46,915 nt of DNA, taken from NCBI RefSeq assembly GCF_002994615.1, contig NZ_PVNK01000162.1, positions 1-46,915 of the forward strand. Reading direction: 5' to 3'. This document shows positions 1 to 6,929 of this stretch, in pieces. Position 1 is the first letter of the stretch. Each line of letters opens with the position of its first letter. Both the position numbers and the translations under genes were made by a program. The notes beneath the pieces are model-generated. The model had not been told where the DNA came from. It saw only the letters and a list, made by a program, of their open reading frames with translations, and did not search any database. This DNA is from Enhygromyxa salina (GTDB lineage Bacteria > Myxococcota_A > Polyangia > Nannocystales > Nannocystaceae).

Positions 1-513
1 AGTTCGGGGTATCGCCGTACGAAAAGCACCTTCGACGACCAGCCGACCGACCTGGTGAGAGAGCACCAAGAGCCTTCTGCATCCCAGATGGAGAGGCGAC
101 GCCCCGAACTCGGACCTCCTGTGGCCCAGCGCGGACCCCAGCGGCGACGACAGAGCCTCATCAACGGATGGTGCCCAGCGCCTCGGATCGGGGTCGTTCA
201 CGGCAAAGAGCAGAGCGCAAAAAGGCCGCAGGAGGTCCGAGTTCGGGGTATCGCCGTACGAAAAGCACCTTCGACGACCAGCCGACCGACCTGGTGAGAG
301 AGCACCAAGAGCCTTCTGCATCCCAGATGGAGAGGCGACGCCCCGAACTCGGACCTCCTGTGGCCCTGCGCGGACCCCCAGCGGCGACGACAGAGCCTCA
401 TCAACGAGCCGGAGGTGCCCGCCGCGGACCCAGCGGCGACGACAGAGCCTCATCAACGAGCCGGAGGTGCCCGCCGCGGACCCCCAGCGGCCACGACAGA
501 GCCCTCATCAACG
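1..513. repeat. Tandem repeat field with a ~130-bp inverted-repeat element
   Basis: Bases 1-166 recur almost unchanged at 240-405 (period 239). In the second copy, 19-bp perfect inverted arms (AGGAGGTCCGAGTTCGGGG at 230-248 and its complement at 341-359) enclose about 92 bp. Allowing two mismatches, the arms reach 26 bp (230-255 and 334-359). In the first copy the right arm is 102-120 and the left arm runs off the window edge. A shorter unit of about 53 bp follows (407-458, 459-513). Its tail, ending in GAGCCTCATCAACG or a close variant, occurs near 130-166, 369-406, 424-458 and 475-513. I see no convincing gene here. The inverted arms suggest a small palindromic or MITE-like element, but no transposase or target duplication is visible. 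Confidence 0.85.
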
Positions 514-592
514 CCGCGAAACCCAGATCGGACTTCGGGTACGCAGTACGGGGACCGCGAGTCGCGCAGGGCGCTGCTGGTGATCCGGTCCG

Positions 593-1417
593 GTGGCGGA
601 GCAGGCCGAAGCAGCGTACACGAGCACGGTGACCTCCGGTCCAGACGAGCGTGCTCCGGCCAAGCGTGAGCAGGGGGAGACCCGCCCGGCCCCGCGTCGC
701 TACCATGTCGCGCTGACGGCCAAGGAGGTGCTCGAGCGCCTGTCGGAGCAGGCGGGGGTCAAGGCCTACGAGCGCAACATGCTCCCGGACTTCGGCGGGT
801 TGATCGAGGACGCGGAGTACACCCTCGAGCTCGGCTCGCGCGAGTTCACGATGCACTGCGGTCCGCCGGCGGCGCGGGGGCAGTCGGCCACGGGCATGCT
901 GCGGCTCTTGTACTTGCGCGGTCGGCTCAGCTCGACGCGAGAGGGCACGCTGATCGAGCTTCGCTTCGCCTATCGCCGGCCACGCTGGGCCCTGCAGCGG
1001 TGGGTCGGGTTCTTGGCCCTCGCGGGTCTCGGGTTGGTGTGGGTCCTCGTTGGCCCCGGAGTCCTGGCCAAGAAGGCCTTGCTCTACGGTGCGCTCGCGC
1101 TCGTGCTCGGCCCGGTGATCGCCCACGATCTGCGCCGCGCAGATCGAATCGACGAGCAGCGCCGCGCGATGCTCAACCTGATCGAGCGCACCTTCGGTCC
1201 GATCCAGCTCGACGATCCGCACCCCGACGAGCCCTATCGCCGGCGGATGCTGCCCGGACCTGCGGGCCCAGCAGCTGAAGCGAGCGACGAAGACTCGGAC
1301 TCGTCGGACGATGCGCGCGAGCCCGAGGAAGGGCAGGCCGGGGACGAGGGCGACAGCTACGACGACTCGGCCGCAGACGGCGACACGGACCCGTCGATGA
1401 CCCCCGAGAAGGCCTGA
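593..1417 (+). CDS. Membrane protein of unknown function
   Basis: A 274-residue protein starting at GTG with no clear ribosome binding site; another in-frame GTG lies at 629. A polar N-terminus (1-45) leads to a soluble region of about 100 residues. Two adjacent hydrophobic segments follow (about 136-158 and 160-178), then a basic patch with DLRRADRIDEQRR. The last 60 residues are highly acidic (runs of D, E and S). Codon use has the strong G/C third-position bias of its neighbours, which supports a real gene. Its 3' end overlaps the end of the convergent dapF by 61 bp. I do not recognise the family. The two-helix anchor between cytoplasmic parts is inference. Confidence 0.65.
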   Translation: MAEQAEAAYTSTVTSGPDERAPAKREQGETRPAPRRYHVALTAKEVLERLSEQAGVKAYERNMLPDFGGLIEDAEYTLELGSREFTMHCGPPAARGQSATGMLRLLYLRGRLSSTREGTLIELRFAYRRPRWALQRWVGFLALAGLGLVWVLVGPGVLAKKALLYGALALVLGPVIAHDLRRADRIDEQRRAMLNLIERTFGPIQLDDPHPDEPYRRRMLPGPAGPAAEASDEDSDSSDDAREPEEGQAGDEGDSYDDSAADGDTDPSMTPEKA

Positions 1418-2220
1418 CGGGCGGGGCCGAGCATGGTCACGCCGACGCGCGGATCCGCGGGCACCGTGACATGGAGGACGCCGCCGGGCAGACGGACCGC
1501 GACGGGCGTACCAGCCGGGACCAGGCCCCCTTCGACGGCCGCGACGACCGTGCCGCAAGCTCCGGTCCCGCAGGCGTCGGTGATCCCCACGCCCCGCTCC
1601 CAGACCCACAGCTCGATCGCCGACGGGCTCTGGACCCGGGCAAACTCGACGTTGGTCTTGGCCGGTTGGTAGACGGGGTCGAGCTCGAGCGCGGATCCGA
1701 GGGTCCGCGCGAGGGCCTCGGGATCTTCGTCGCTGCCCACGAAGCAGACCGCGTGGGGGTTGCCCATCGAGACGCCGACGAACTCGCGCCCGCCGCCGGC
1801 CTCGGGCCGCGCCGCGCCGAGGAGCTCGGCCGGGCCCATGTCGACGCGGACCGAGACCTCGGCGCCGGTCCGCGCGGTGATCTGACAAGCCCGCGGTCCA
1901 GCGTCCGTGTCGATCGTCATCGCCTCGATCGAGCGACGCTCGCCGACGTACGCGGCCACGCAGCGGAGCCCGTTGCCGCACATCTCCGGTCGTGAGCCGT
2001 CGAAGTTCACGACCGTCATCGAGGCCTCGGCCGACCCGCGCCCGGGCCCGACGATCAGGATCCCATCGGCGCCCACGCCCCGCCTCCGATCGCACACGCG
2101 CGAGGCGTTGGCCTGGGCCCACGCGATGTCTCGAGCGAGCTCGACGGCGCTGCGATCGAGGCGATCGAGCAGCACGAAGTCGTTGCCGAGACCCTCGACC
2201 TTGCGAAACGCGATCGGCAT
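1357..2220 (-). CDS. dapF: Diaminopimelate epimerase
   Basis: Converts LL-2,6-diaminopimelate to the meso form, the step before meso-DAP enters peptidoglycan or is decarboxylated to lysine. The 287-residue length is close to the family norm. The N-terminus has the typical KVEGLGNDFVLLD. Both catalytic cysteines are present: Cys81 in EMCGNGLRC and Cys217 in DACGTGACGT, the pair acting as base and acid in the known two-base mechanism. The GNPH motif lies near residue 153. The last ~10 residues after GVIDG look like a non-conserved tail and fall in the overlap with the convergent membrane-protein gene. It starts at ATG 2220, 114 bp downstream of the AAA+ regulator gene on the same strand, so co-transcription is possible but not shown. 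Confidence 0.95.
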   Translation of the reverse strand: MPIAFRKVEGLGNDFVLLDRLDRSAVELARDIAWAQANASRVCDRRRGVGADGILIVGPGRGSAEASMTVVNFDGSRPEMCGNGLRCVAAYVGERRSIEAMTIDTDAGPRACQITARTGAEVSVRVDMGPAELLGAARPEAGGGREFVGVSMGNPHAVCFVGSDEDPEALARTLGSALELDPVYQPAKTNVEFARVQSPSAIELWVWERGVGITDACGTGACGTVVAAVEGGLVPAGTPVAVRLPGGVLHVTVPADPRVGVTMLGPARQAFSGVIDGSVSPSAAESS

Positions 2221-2334
2221 TCGCAGGAGGGTATACCTGCTAGCCCCAGATCAAGCGCTGAACCAAAAAAGCTGAATGATTTAGGTCGAGTACGAGCCGA
2301 GAGGCGAGCGTTTGAGGCGAGCGTTGGGGGGGAG

Positions 2335-3378
2335 CTAGAGACTCTGCGTGCTGGGGTTGTTGCTCGGGGCGCGGAGCTCGTTGAGGCCGAATTTCTCGAG
2401 CTTGCGGCGAAGCGCGTGACGGGTGATGCCGAGCAGCTCCGACGCCCGCACGATCCGCCCGGATGAGAGCTTGAGCGCGAGCTGCAGGGCCTGGACCTCG
2501 ATCTCGCGGAGCGAGGAGCCAGGCAGACGGATGACGAGCTCGGACTCGCCGGTCGTGTGCACGGCGGCCCCGTCGTCGAGGCCCAAGAAGCACTCGCCGG
2601 TGACCCAGTCACCCGAGCTGCGCAAGATCGCCTGCTCGACGATGAACTGCAGCTCGCGGACGTTGCCCGGGAAGTCGTGGGCCTCGAGCTTGGCCAGCGC
2701 TTGGGGAGAGATCCCGCGGATTGACTTGTCGTAGCGGCGCGCGGCCTCCTCGGCGAACTGGCGCGCGAGCTCGGCGACGTCGCCGCCGCGGTGGCGGACG
2801 GCCGGGACCGAGACCACCGAGTTGCCCGCCCGCGCCAGCAGCTCTGCGTGGAGCAGCGAGGTGTCCCGGAGCTGGTCGGGGTTGCGCTTGGTGATCAGCA
2901 GCAGCGCGCAGACCAGCTCGACGCCCTGGCTGCCGAGGATCTCCAGCAGCCGACGAATGGCTGGCTCGTCGGCGCGCTCGAAGTTGCGCAGCGCGACGGT
3001 CCCCGGCGCGCTCGCGCCGCTGGCAAGCCCGCTGGTCAGCGTCGCGATGACCCGGTCGAGCTGACTGTGGAGGGTGGGGTCGTCGGCGTCGAGGACCAGC
3101 AGGGGACGGGTCGACCGGTTGCCGCAGCGATGAATCCACTGGGCCACGCGAAGCTTGCCGGTTCCGGGCCCGCCGTGGATCACGACCACCGCCGAGCCCT
3201 CGCTGCCGATCTGGGTCGCGCGGATGCGCAGGCGCTCGATCACGCTCGACTGACCGGCCAGCCAGCTCTCGGCGGCCTCAGCCAGGCCGTCGCGGCTTGG
3301 CGCGACGTGGGTATGAAATTCGATCTGCGAGAGCTCACCTCGCGGGCCAGCCCACACTTCCCGCAACGAATCCGGCAT
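2335..3378 (-). CDS. Degenerate sigma-54-activator-like AAA+ protein with Fis-type HTH
   Basis: A 347-residue protein starting at ATG 3378, chosen because AAGGAG lies 7 nt upstream; an earlier in-frame ATG at 3432 lacks this. It has the layout of an NtrC-family activator. A Walker A-like GGPGTGK sits near residue 69, the sensor region reads VPAVRHRGGDV, and FPGNVRELQFIVEQAIL is almost canonical. A C-terminal Fis-like HTH contains ASELLGITRHALRRKLEKFG. The parts needed for the motor are missing. There is no GAFTGA loop, the Walker B acidic pair is replaced (GTVALRNFERAD), and the arginine-finger segment is not recognisable. Inference: it binds DNA but cannot remodel sigma-54 polymerase, so it may be a repressor or partner subunit. 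No receiver or GAF domain is seen. Confidence 0.85.
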   Translation of the reverse strand: MPDSLREVWAGPRGELSQIEFHTHVAPSRDGLAEAAESWLAGQSSVIERLRIRATQIGSEGSAVVVIHGGPGTGKLRVAQWIHRCGNRSTRPLLVLDADDPTLHSQLDRVIATLTSGLASGASAPGTVALRNFERADEPAIRRLLEILGSQGVELVCALLLITKRNPDQLRDTSLLHAELLARAGNSVVSVPAVRHRGGDVAELARQFAEEAARRYDKSIRGISPQALAKLEAHDFPGNVRELQFIVEQAILRSSGDWVTGECFLGLDDGAAVHTTGESELVIRLPGSSLREIEVQALQLALKLSSGRIVRASELLGITRHALRRKLEKFGLNELRAPSNNPSTQSL

Positions 3379-3630
3379 GACGTTCTCCTTCACTCCACTG
3401 TGCTCGACTTCACCCGACATCAGCTCGGGCAATCACGCGCCGCGCTCCGGGTTCGCCTCATTCCTATCAGCAAACCCCGGTAGGACTGCAAGCAAAATAT
3501 CAGTGCACTATGGATCAGTTGGGAACGGTAAGATGCGCGTTTTTGAGCATCCTTATTATAGGTACAATTAGCTCAGGCGGCCTAAATGGCCGCCTGAGTG
3601 TCGAAATCGAGGGTTTAGGAGAGGTGCCGC
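3379..3630. other. Intergenic region between secG and the AAA+ regulator gene
   Basis: Both flanking genes are on the minus strand. The left part (about 3480-3570) is unusually AT-rich for this genome and probably holds the promoter of the AAA+ gene. On the minus strand a TATAAT hexamer lies at 3560-3555, but I find no well-spaced -35 box for it. The right part holds the perfect hairpin listed separately. Confidence 0.4.
3572..3598 (-). terminator. Hairpin downstream of secG
   Basis: An 11-bp perfect stem (CTCAGGCGGCC at 3572-3582, complement at 3588-3598) with a 5-nt TAAAT loop, 33 nt past the secG stop. On the minus strand it is followed by CTAATTG, so the U-tract is weak. It probably ends the pgk-tpiA-secG transcript or stabilises its 3' end. 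Confidence 0.6.
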
Positions 3631-4299
3631 TCAGCCAGCCTGGTCCTCATCCGGCCCGTCGACCGAAGTGTCATCAGTCGTTTTTTTATCATCCGGCGCA
3701 GCATCTTGCGGGATTGATTCGCCACTTTGTGGCGAATCGCCCCGGTCTTCGTCGGGCGAATCGCCACGTTCCCCATTGACTGCGCCGTCGTCGGAACCCG
3801 GCTCGTCGGCCGGTTCTTTCGCGGGCTGCTCGGGGGCGGGGTCCGGCTCCGCTGCGGGCTCCGGCTCCGTTGCGGCCTCCTCGATCATCTCGAGGGGCGC
3901 GGCGCTCTGGGCCGGGACCATCGCGCTGGCCTCGGCCTGCATCGCCTTGCCTTCTTCGGCGGTGGGCAGCGGCTGCGGGCGCGGGCCGAGGCGCTCGTAG
4001 TTGATCTCTTCGTCGGCCTCGAGCATGCCCTCGGAGCCCTGGTCTTCGCTCTCGAGGAACTCCGAGCCGACGTGGGCGCTGGCGTAGGCCAGGTACATCG
4101 CACAGATCATGAAGGTCGCGGCGAAGCCCTGGGTCAGCTTCGACATGAAGTCGGCCCCGCCGCCTCCGCCGAACACGCCCTGGCTCGCGCCACCGCCGAG
4201 CGCCGAGCCGAGCCCGCCGCCCTTGCCAGCCTGAAGCAGGATCGAAAGGACCATGATCAGGGCGACGATGACGTAGATGATGGTGATGAAGGTGGTCAT
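3631..4299 (-). CDS. secG: SecG preprotein translocase subunit with long acidic tail
   Basis: Small membrane subunit of the SecYEG channel, which helps SecA-driven export. The first ~75 residues are a normal SecG: helix 1 at about 3-22, a Gly-rich loop (LLQAGKGGGLGSALGGG and a GGGG run) and helix 2 at about 55-75. About 145 further residues follow, very rich in E, D, P, A and S. SecG proteins are usually 75-120 residues, so this one at 222 is about twice the normal length. The tail has no recognised domain and would be exposed in solution. The gene follows tpiA by 6 bp and ends at a hairpin, so pgk, tpiA and secG are probably one operon, a common order in bacteria. Confidence 0.93.
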   Translation of the reverse strand: MTTFITIIYVIVALIMVLSILLQAGKGGGLGSALGGGASQGVFGGGGGADFMSKLTQGFAATFMICAMYLAYASAHVGSEFLESEDQGSEGMLEADEEINYERLGPRPQPLPTAEEGKAMQAEASAMVPAQSAAPLEMIEEAATEPEPAAEPDPAPEQPAKEPADEPGSDDGAVNGERGDSPDEDRGDSPQSGESIPQDAAPDDKKTTDDTSVDGPDEDQAG

Positions 4300-4305
4300 C
4301 GGAAT

Positions 4306-5103
4306 TCAGCTCGCGCGGACGTGGTCGGCGGCGCAGGTCACGATATCGAGGAACGAGCGCGGGTCAAGCGACGCACCGCCGACCAGGAACCCGTCGATGT
4401 CTCCGGCTGCGAGCAGCTCGGTGGCGTTGGTCGGTTTGACGCTACCACCGTAGAGCAGCGATCTGTCAGCGCCTCGATGACCCTCGGCGTCGAGCCAGGC
4501 GCGGATCGCTGCGTGCATCGAGCTGGCCTGCTCGGGCGTCGCGGTCCGGCCGGTCCCGATCGCCCACACGGGCTCGTAGGCGACGGCCACGCGGCTGGGC
4601 TCGAGCTCAGGTGGGAGCTTCGCCAGCGCCGCCGAAAGCTGCGAAATCACGACGCTTTCGTGCTCGCCAGCGTCGCGTTGCTCGAGCCGCTCGCCGACGC
4701 ACAAGACCACGTCGAGGCCGCCGGCGAGGGCCGACGCGAGCTTGCGGGCGACGAGCTCGTCGGTGTCGCCGAACTGGGCTCGGCGCTCGGAGTGGCCAAT
4801 GATCGCGGCGCTGACGTGGGCCTCGCGCAGCATCGCGGGGCCGACCTCGCCGGTGAACGCGCCGCTGTCTTGGGCCGCGACGTCCTGGGCGAGCAGGCGC
4901 GGCGCGGCGACCCCGTCGCCCGTGTGGGGCGCGACGCGGTCGAGCGCGAGGTAGGTCGGCGCGATCCCGGCGCGGACGCCAGTGACCCCGCCGAGCGCTC
5001 CCGGGAGGCCGGCGGCGACCGCCTCGGCGAGCTGCGCGGCGGGCTCGCGCAGCAGGTTCTGCTTCCAGTTTCCAAGCACCCAGATCGTACGTGTCACAGT
5101 CAT
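4306..5103 (-). CDS. tpiA: Triosephosphate isomerase
   Basis: Interconverts dihydroxyacetone phosphate and glyceraldehyde 3-phosphate in glycolysis and gluconeogenesis. The three catalytic elements are all visible: Lys14 in GNWKQN, His104 in IIGHSERR and Glu177 in AYEPVWAIGTG. The phosphate-binding GGSVKPTN and the C-terminal GFLVGGASL are also present. Length 265 is slightly above the usual ~250. ATG 5103 directly abuts the only good ribosome binding site (GGGAG). The in-frame GTG at 5097, six bases beyond it, is better spaced and may be the real start (263 residues). It lies 9 bp after pgk and 6 bp before secG. Confidence 0.96.
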   Translation of the reverse strand: MTVTRTIWVLGNWKQNLLREPAAQLAEAVAAGLPGALGGVTGVRAGIAPTYLALDRVAPHTGDGVAAPRLLAQDVAAQDSGAFTGEVGPAMLREAHVSAAIIGHSERRAQFGDTDELVARKLASALAGGLDVVLCVGERLEQRDAGEHESVVISQLSAALAKLPPELEPSRVAVAYEPVWAIGTGRTATPEQASSMHAAIRAWLDAEGHRGADRSLLYGGSVKPTNATELLAAGDIDGFLVGGASLDPRSFLDIVTCAADHVRAS

Positions 5104-5112
5104 CTCCCGGTT

Positions 5113-6342
5113 TCAGTTCGAGCTTGCCAAGGCGGTGACGCCGGGCAGCTCGCGGCCCTCGACGAACTCGAGCGAGGCTCCGCCGCCCGTCGAGATGTGA
5201 TTGATGTCGTCGGCGCGGCCCGAGGCGTTGAGCGCCGCGACCGAGTCGCCGCCCCCGACGAGCGTGTAGCCGCCGCAGTCGGCGACGGCCGCGGCCACGG
5301 CCATGGTCCCGGCGGCGAAGACCGGGTTCTCGAACACGCCCATCGGCCCGTTCCAGAACACGGTCTTGCCCGCGCTGATGACGGAGGCGAAGTTGGCCTC
5401 GCTGCGCGGTCCGATGTCGAGGGCGAGGGCGTCGTCGGGGACCCCGTCGGCGACCGCCACGACCTGCGCGTCGTCGCTGTCGAGGGCGGCGCCGCAGCGC
5501 AGATCAACGGGCAAGATCACGCGGACATCGCGGGCCGCGGCCTTGGCGAACACGCGCTTGCACTCGGCGAGCAGCGCCCGCTCGACCCGCGAGCCGCCGA
5601 GCACGCTGCCGCGGGCGAGCAAGAAGGTGTTGGCCATCGCCCCGCCGATCACGATCGCGTCGTCGGCCTGGAGGCGCTCGGTCAGCGCGACCAGGACCCC
5701 GAGCTTGTCCGAGACCTTGGCCCCACCGACGACCGCGACGAAGGGCCGCGCGATGTTGTCGACCAGGCGCCCGAGCGCGTCGAGCTCGGCGGCCATCAGG
5801 AGGCCGGGGGCGTGGGCGCGGACCAGCCCGGGGACGCCGACGACCGAGGCGTGAGCCCGGTGCGAGGCCCCGAAGGCGTCGTTGACGTAGGCGTCACACA
5901 GCTTGGCGAGGGCCTTGGCGAACTCGGGGTCGTTGGCTTCCTCGCCCGGCTCGAAGCGGAGGTTCTCGAGCAGCACGATCTCGCCCGCGCGGGTGTCGTT
6001 GACCAGCTTCGTGACCCCGTCGCCGACGACCTCGTCCGGCAGCCGGATCGGGCGCTCGAGCAGCTCGGACAGGCGACCCGCGACCGGCCCCATGGACAGG
6101 TCGTCGACGACCTTGCCCTTGGGCCGCCCGAGGTGGGAGCACACGATCAGACGAGCGTCGCGCTCGATCAGGGCGCGCAGGGTCGGGAGCGCGGCGCGGA
6201 TACGGGTGTCGTCGGTGACCTCGCGCGCGTCCCCCTGACCACGCAGCGGCACGTTGAAGTCGACGCGCACGAGCACGCGGCGGTTGTCGACGTCGAGATC
6301 CTCGAACGAAGGCAGCTCGGGCGAAGCCATCGCCCCCGCCAT
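5113..6342 (-). CDS. pgk: Phosphoglycerate kinase
   Basis: Transfers phosphate from 1,3-bisphosphoglycerate to ADP in glycolysis. Clear family motifs are RVLVRVDFNVPL near the start, SHLGRPKGK, GGAKVSDKLGVL, an FWNGPMGVFE stretch and the nucleotide-binding GGGDSVAAL near the end. The open frame continues upstream, but similarity begins near residue 10 of the chosen start. ATG 6342 is preceded by GGGTGA at about 7 nt; ATG 6330 (MASPEL) is an alternative. At 409 residues it is of normal length (usually 390-400). It is the first large gene of the pgk-tpiA-secG run, and a small hairpin and direct repeat lie just upstream. Confidence 0.95.
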   Translation of the reverse strand: MAGAMASPELPSFEDLDVDNRRVLVRVDFNVPLRGQGDAREVTDDTRIRAALPTLRALIERDARLIVCSHLGRPKGKVVDDLSMGPVAGRLSELLERPIRLPDEVVGDGVTKLVNDTRAGEIVLLENLRFEPGEEANDPEFAKALAKLCDAYVNDAFGASHRAHASVVGVPGLVRAHAPGLLMAAELDALGRLVDNIARPFVAVVGGAKVSDKLGVLVALTERLQADDAIVIGGAMANTFLLARGSVLGGSRVERALLAECKRVFAKAAARDVRVILPVDLRCGAALDSDDAQVVAVADGVPDDALALDIGPRSEANFASVISAGKTVFWNGPMGVFENPVFAAGTMAVAAAVADCGGYTLVGGGDSVAALNASGRADDINHISTGGGASLEFVEGRELPGVTALASSN

Positions 6343-6361
6343 AACGCATTCACCCGCCTTG

Positions 6362-6399
6362 GTCACCCCAAATGGGTGACGAAGACGGGTGACGAAGAC
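6362..6399. repeat. Short inverted repeat and 13-bp direct repeat upstream of pgk
   Basis: GTCACCC (6362-6368) and GGGTGAC (6374-6380) form a perfect 7-bp inverted repeat around CAAAT. The right arm begins a direct repeat of GGGTGACGAAGAC (6374-6386, 6387-6399). The block sits 20 nt upstream of the pgk start and just after the stop of the 62-residue gene, so it could be a weak terminator, a leader hairpin or an operator. Confidence 0.5.
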
Positions 6400-6413
6400 G
6401 GGCGAGGGGAGCG

Positions 6414-6602
6414 CTACTCGGCGGGCAGCAAGCTGTCCTTCGCCTGCATGTCCGTGGACAGCAGCCCGAGGAGCTCGGCCGACACACCGATGATCTGCTC
6501 GCGCGTGTAGCCTTGATCTTGCAAATGCCGGAACAGAGTGCGGGTGAACACCGGCACGCGGCGGGCATCTTGCGACGGGTGGATACGATTGCGCGTAGTC
6601 AT
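6414..6602 (-). CDS. Small hypothetical protein (62 residues)
   Basis: A small protein starting at ATG 6602 with AAGGCGA just upstream; an extended frame begins at 6635. The sequence is balanced and does not look like a shadow frame. A basic N-terminus (MTTRNRIHPSQDARR) is followed by a likely amphipathic helix-turn-helix-like stretch (FTRTLFRHLQDQGYTREQIIGVSAELLGLL, in two segments) and an acidic end. I do not recognise a family. It lies 71 bp upstream of pgk on the same strand and may be co-transcribed. A DNA- or protein-binding helical role is a guess. Confidence 0.55.
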   Translation of the reverse strand: MTTRNRIHPSQDARRVPVFTRTLFRHLQDQGYTREQIIGVSAELLGLLSTDMQAKDSLLPAE

Positions 6603-6929
6603 TCGCCTTGTCCGGCGCCGGTTTGTGCAACCCATGGGCCCAGATCCGCGAGATTTGGTCGGCTGGGTGAAAAGCCACTGAATTCAACCGCTTGGTTTTC
6701 GAAGCCCGGTGTCTGCGCGGCCCGAGAATTGGTGAAATCGCGCTCAGGGTGAAGGTCAGTGCACGCTTTTGATGGGTCTGAGTGTGTAATGAAGTTCGCG
6801 TATGCAGGGGTCCTACATCGGATGAATCATCCTCAAACAGTGTTTATGGGCTGAACGGCGCTCACTCCAAGGCCGTCGAGGCCCTCGGCTCGACCCGAGC
6901 GCGGGACAGCCCCACAATGGCGGCCCCAG
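6603..6929. other. Divergent intergenic region
   Basis: About 330 bp between the minus-strand small gene and the plus-strand glycosyltransferase, so promoters for both directions should be here. It is less GC-rich than the surroundings (around 6660-6860). I see no promoter with both boxes well spaced, no RNA gene and no repeat. Confidence 0.5.

Noticed and set aside
1..513. CRISPR array
   Set aside because: Repeats are of unequal length, spacers are themselves repeated and no cas genes are present.
401..2122. 573-codon minus-strand frame over dapF and the repeat field
   Set aside because: Out of frame with dapF, which has both catalytic cysteines; Arg-rich nonsense.
3543..3568. Plus-strand promoter TTGAGC/TACAAT
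   Set aside because: Spacing is only 14 bp and no plus-strand gene follows.
3727..6510. Very long plus-strand open frame (over 900 codons) opposite secG, tpiA and pgk
   Set aside because: It is antisense to three confidently identified genes; such frames are common in GC-rich DNA and the product is low in hydrophobic structure.
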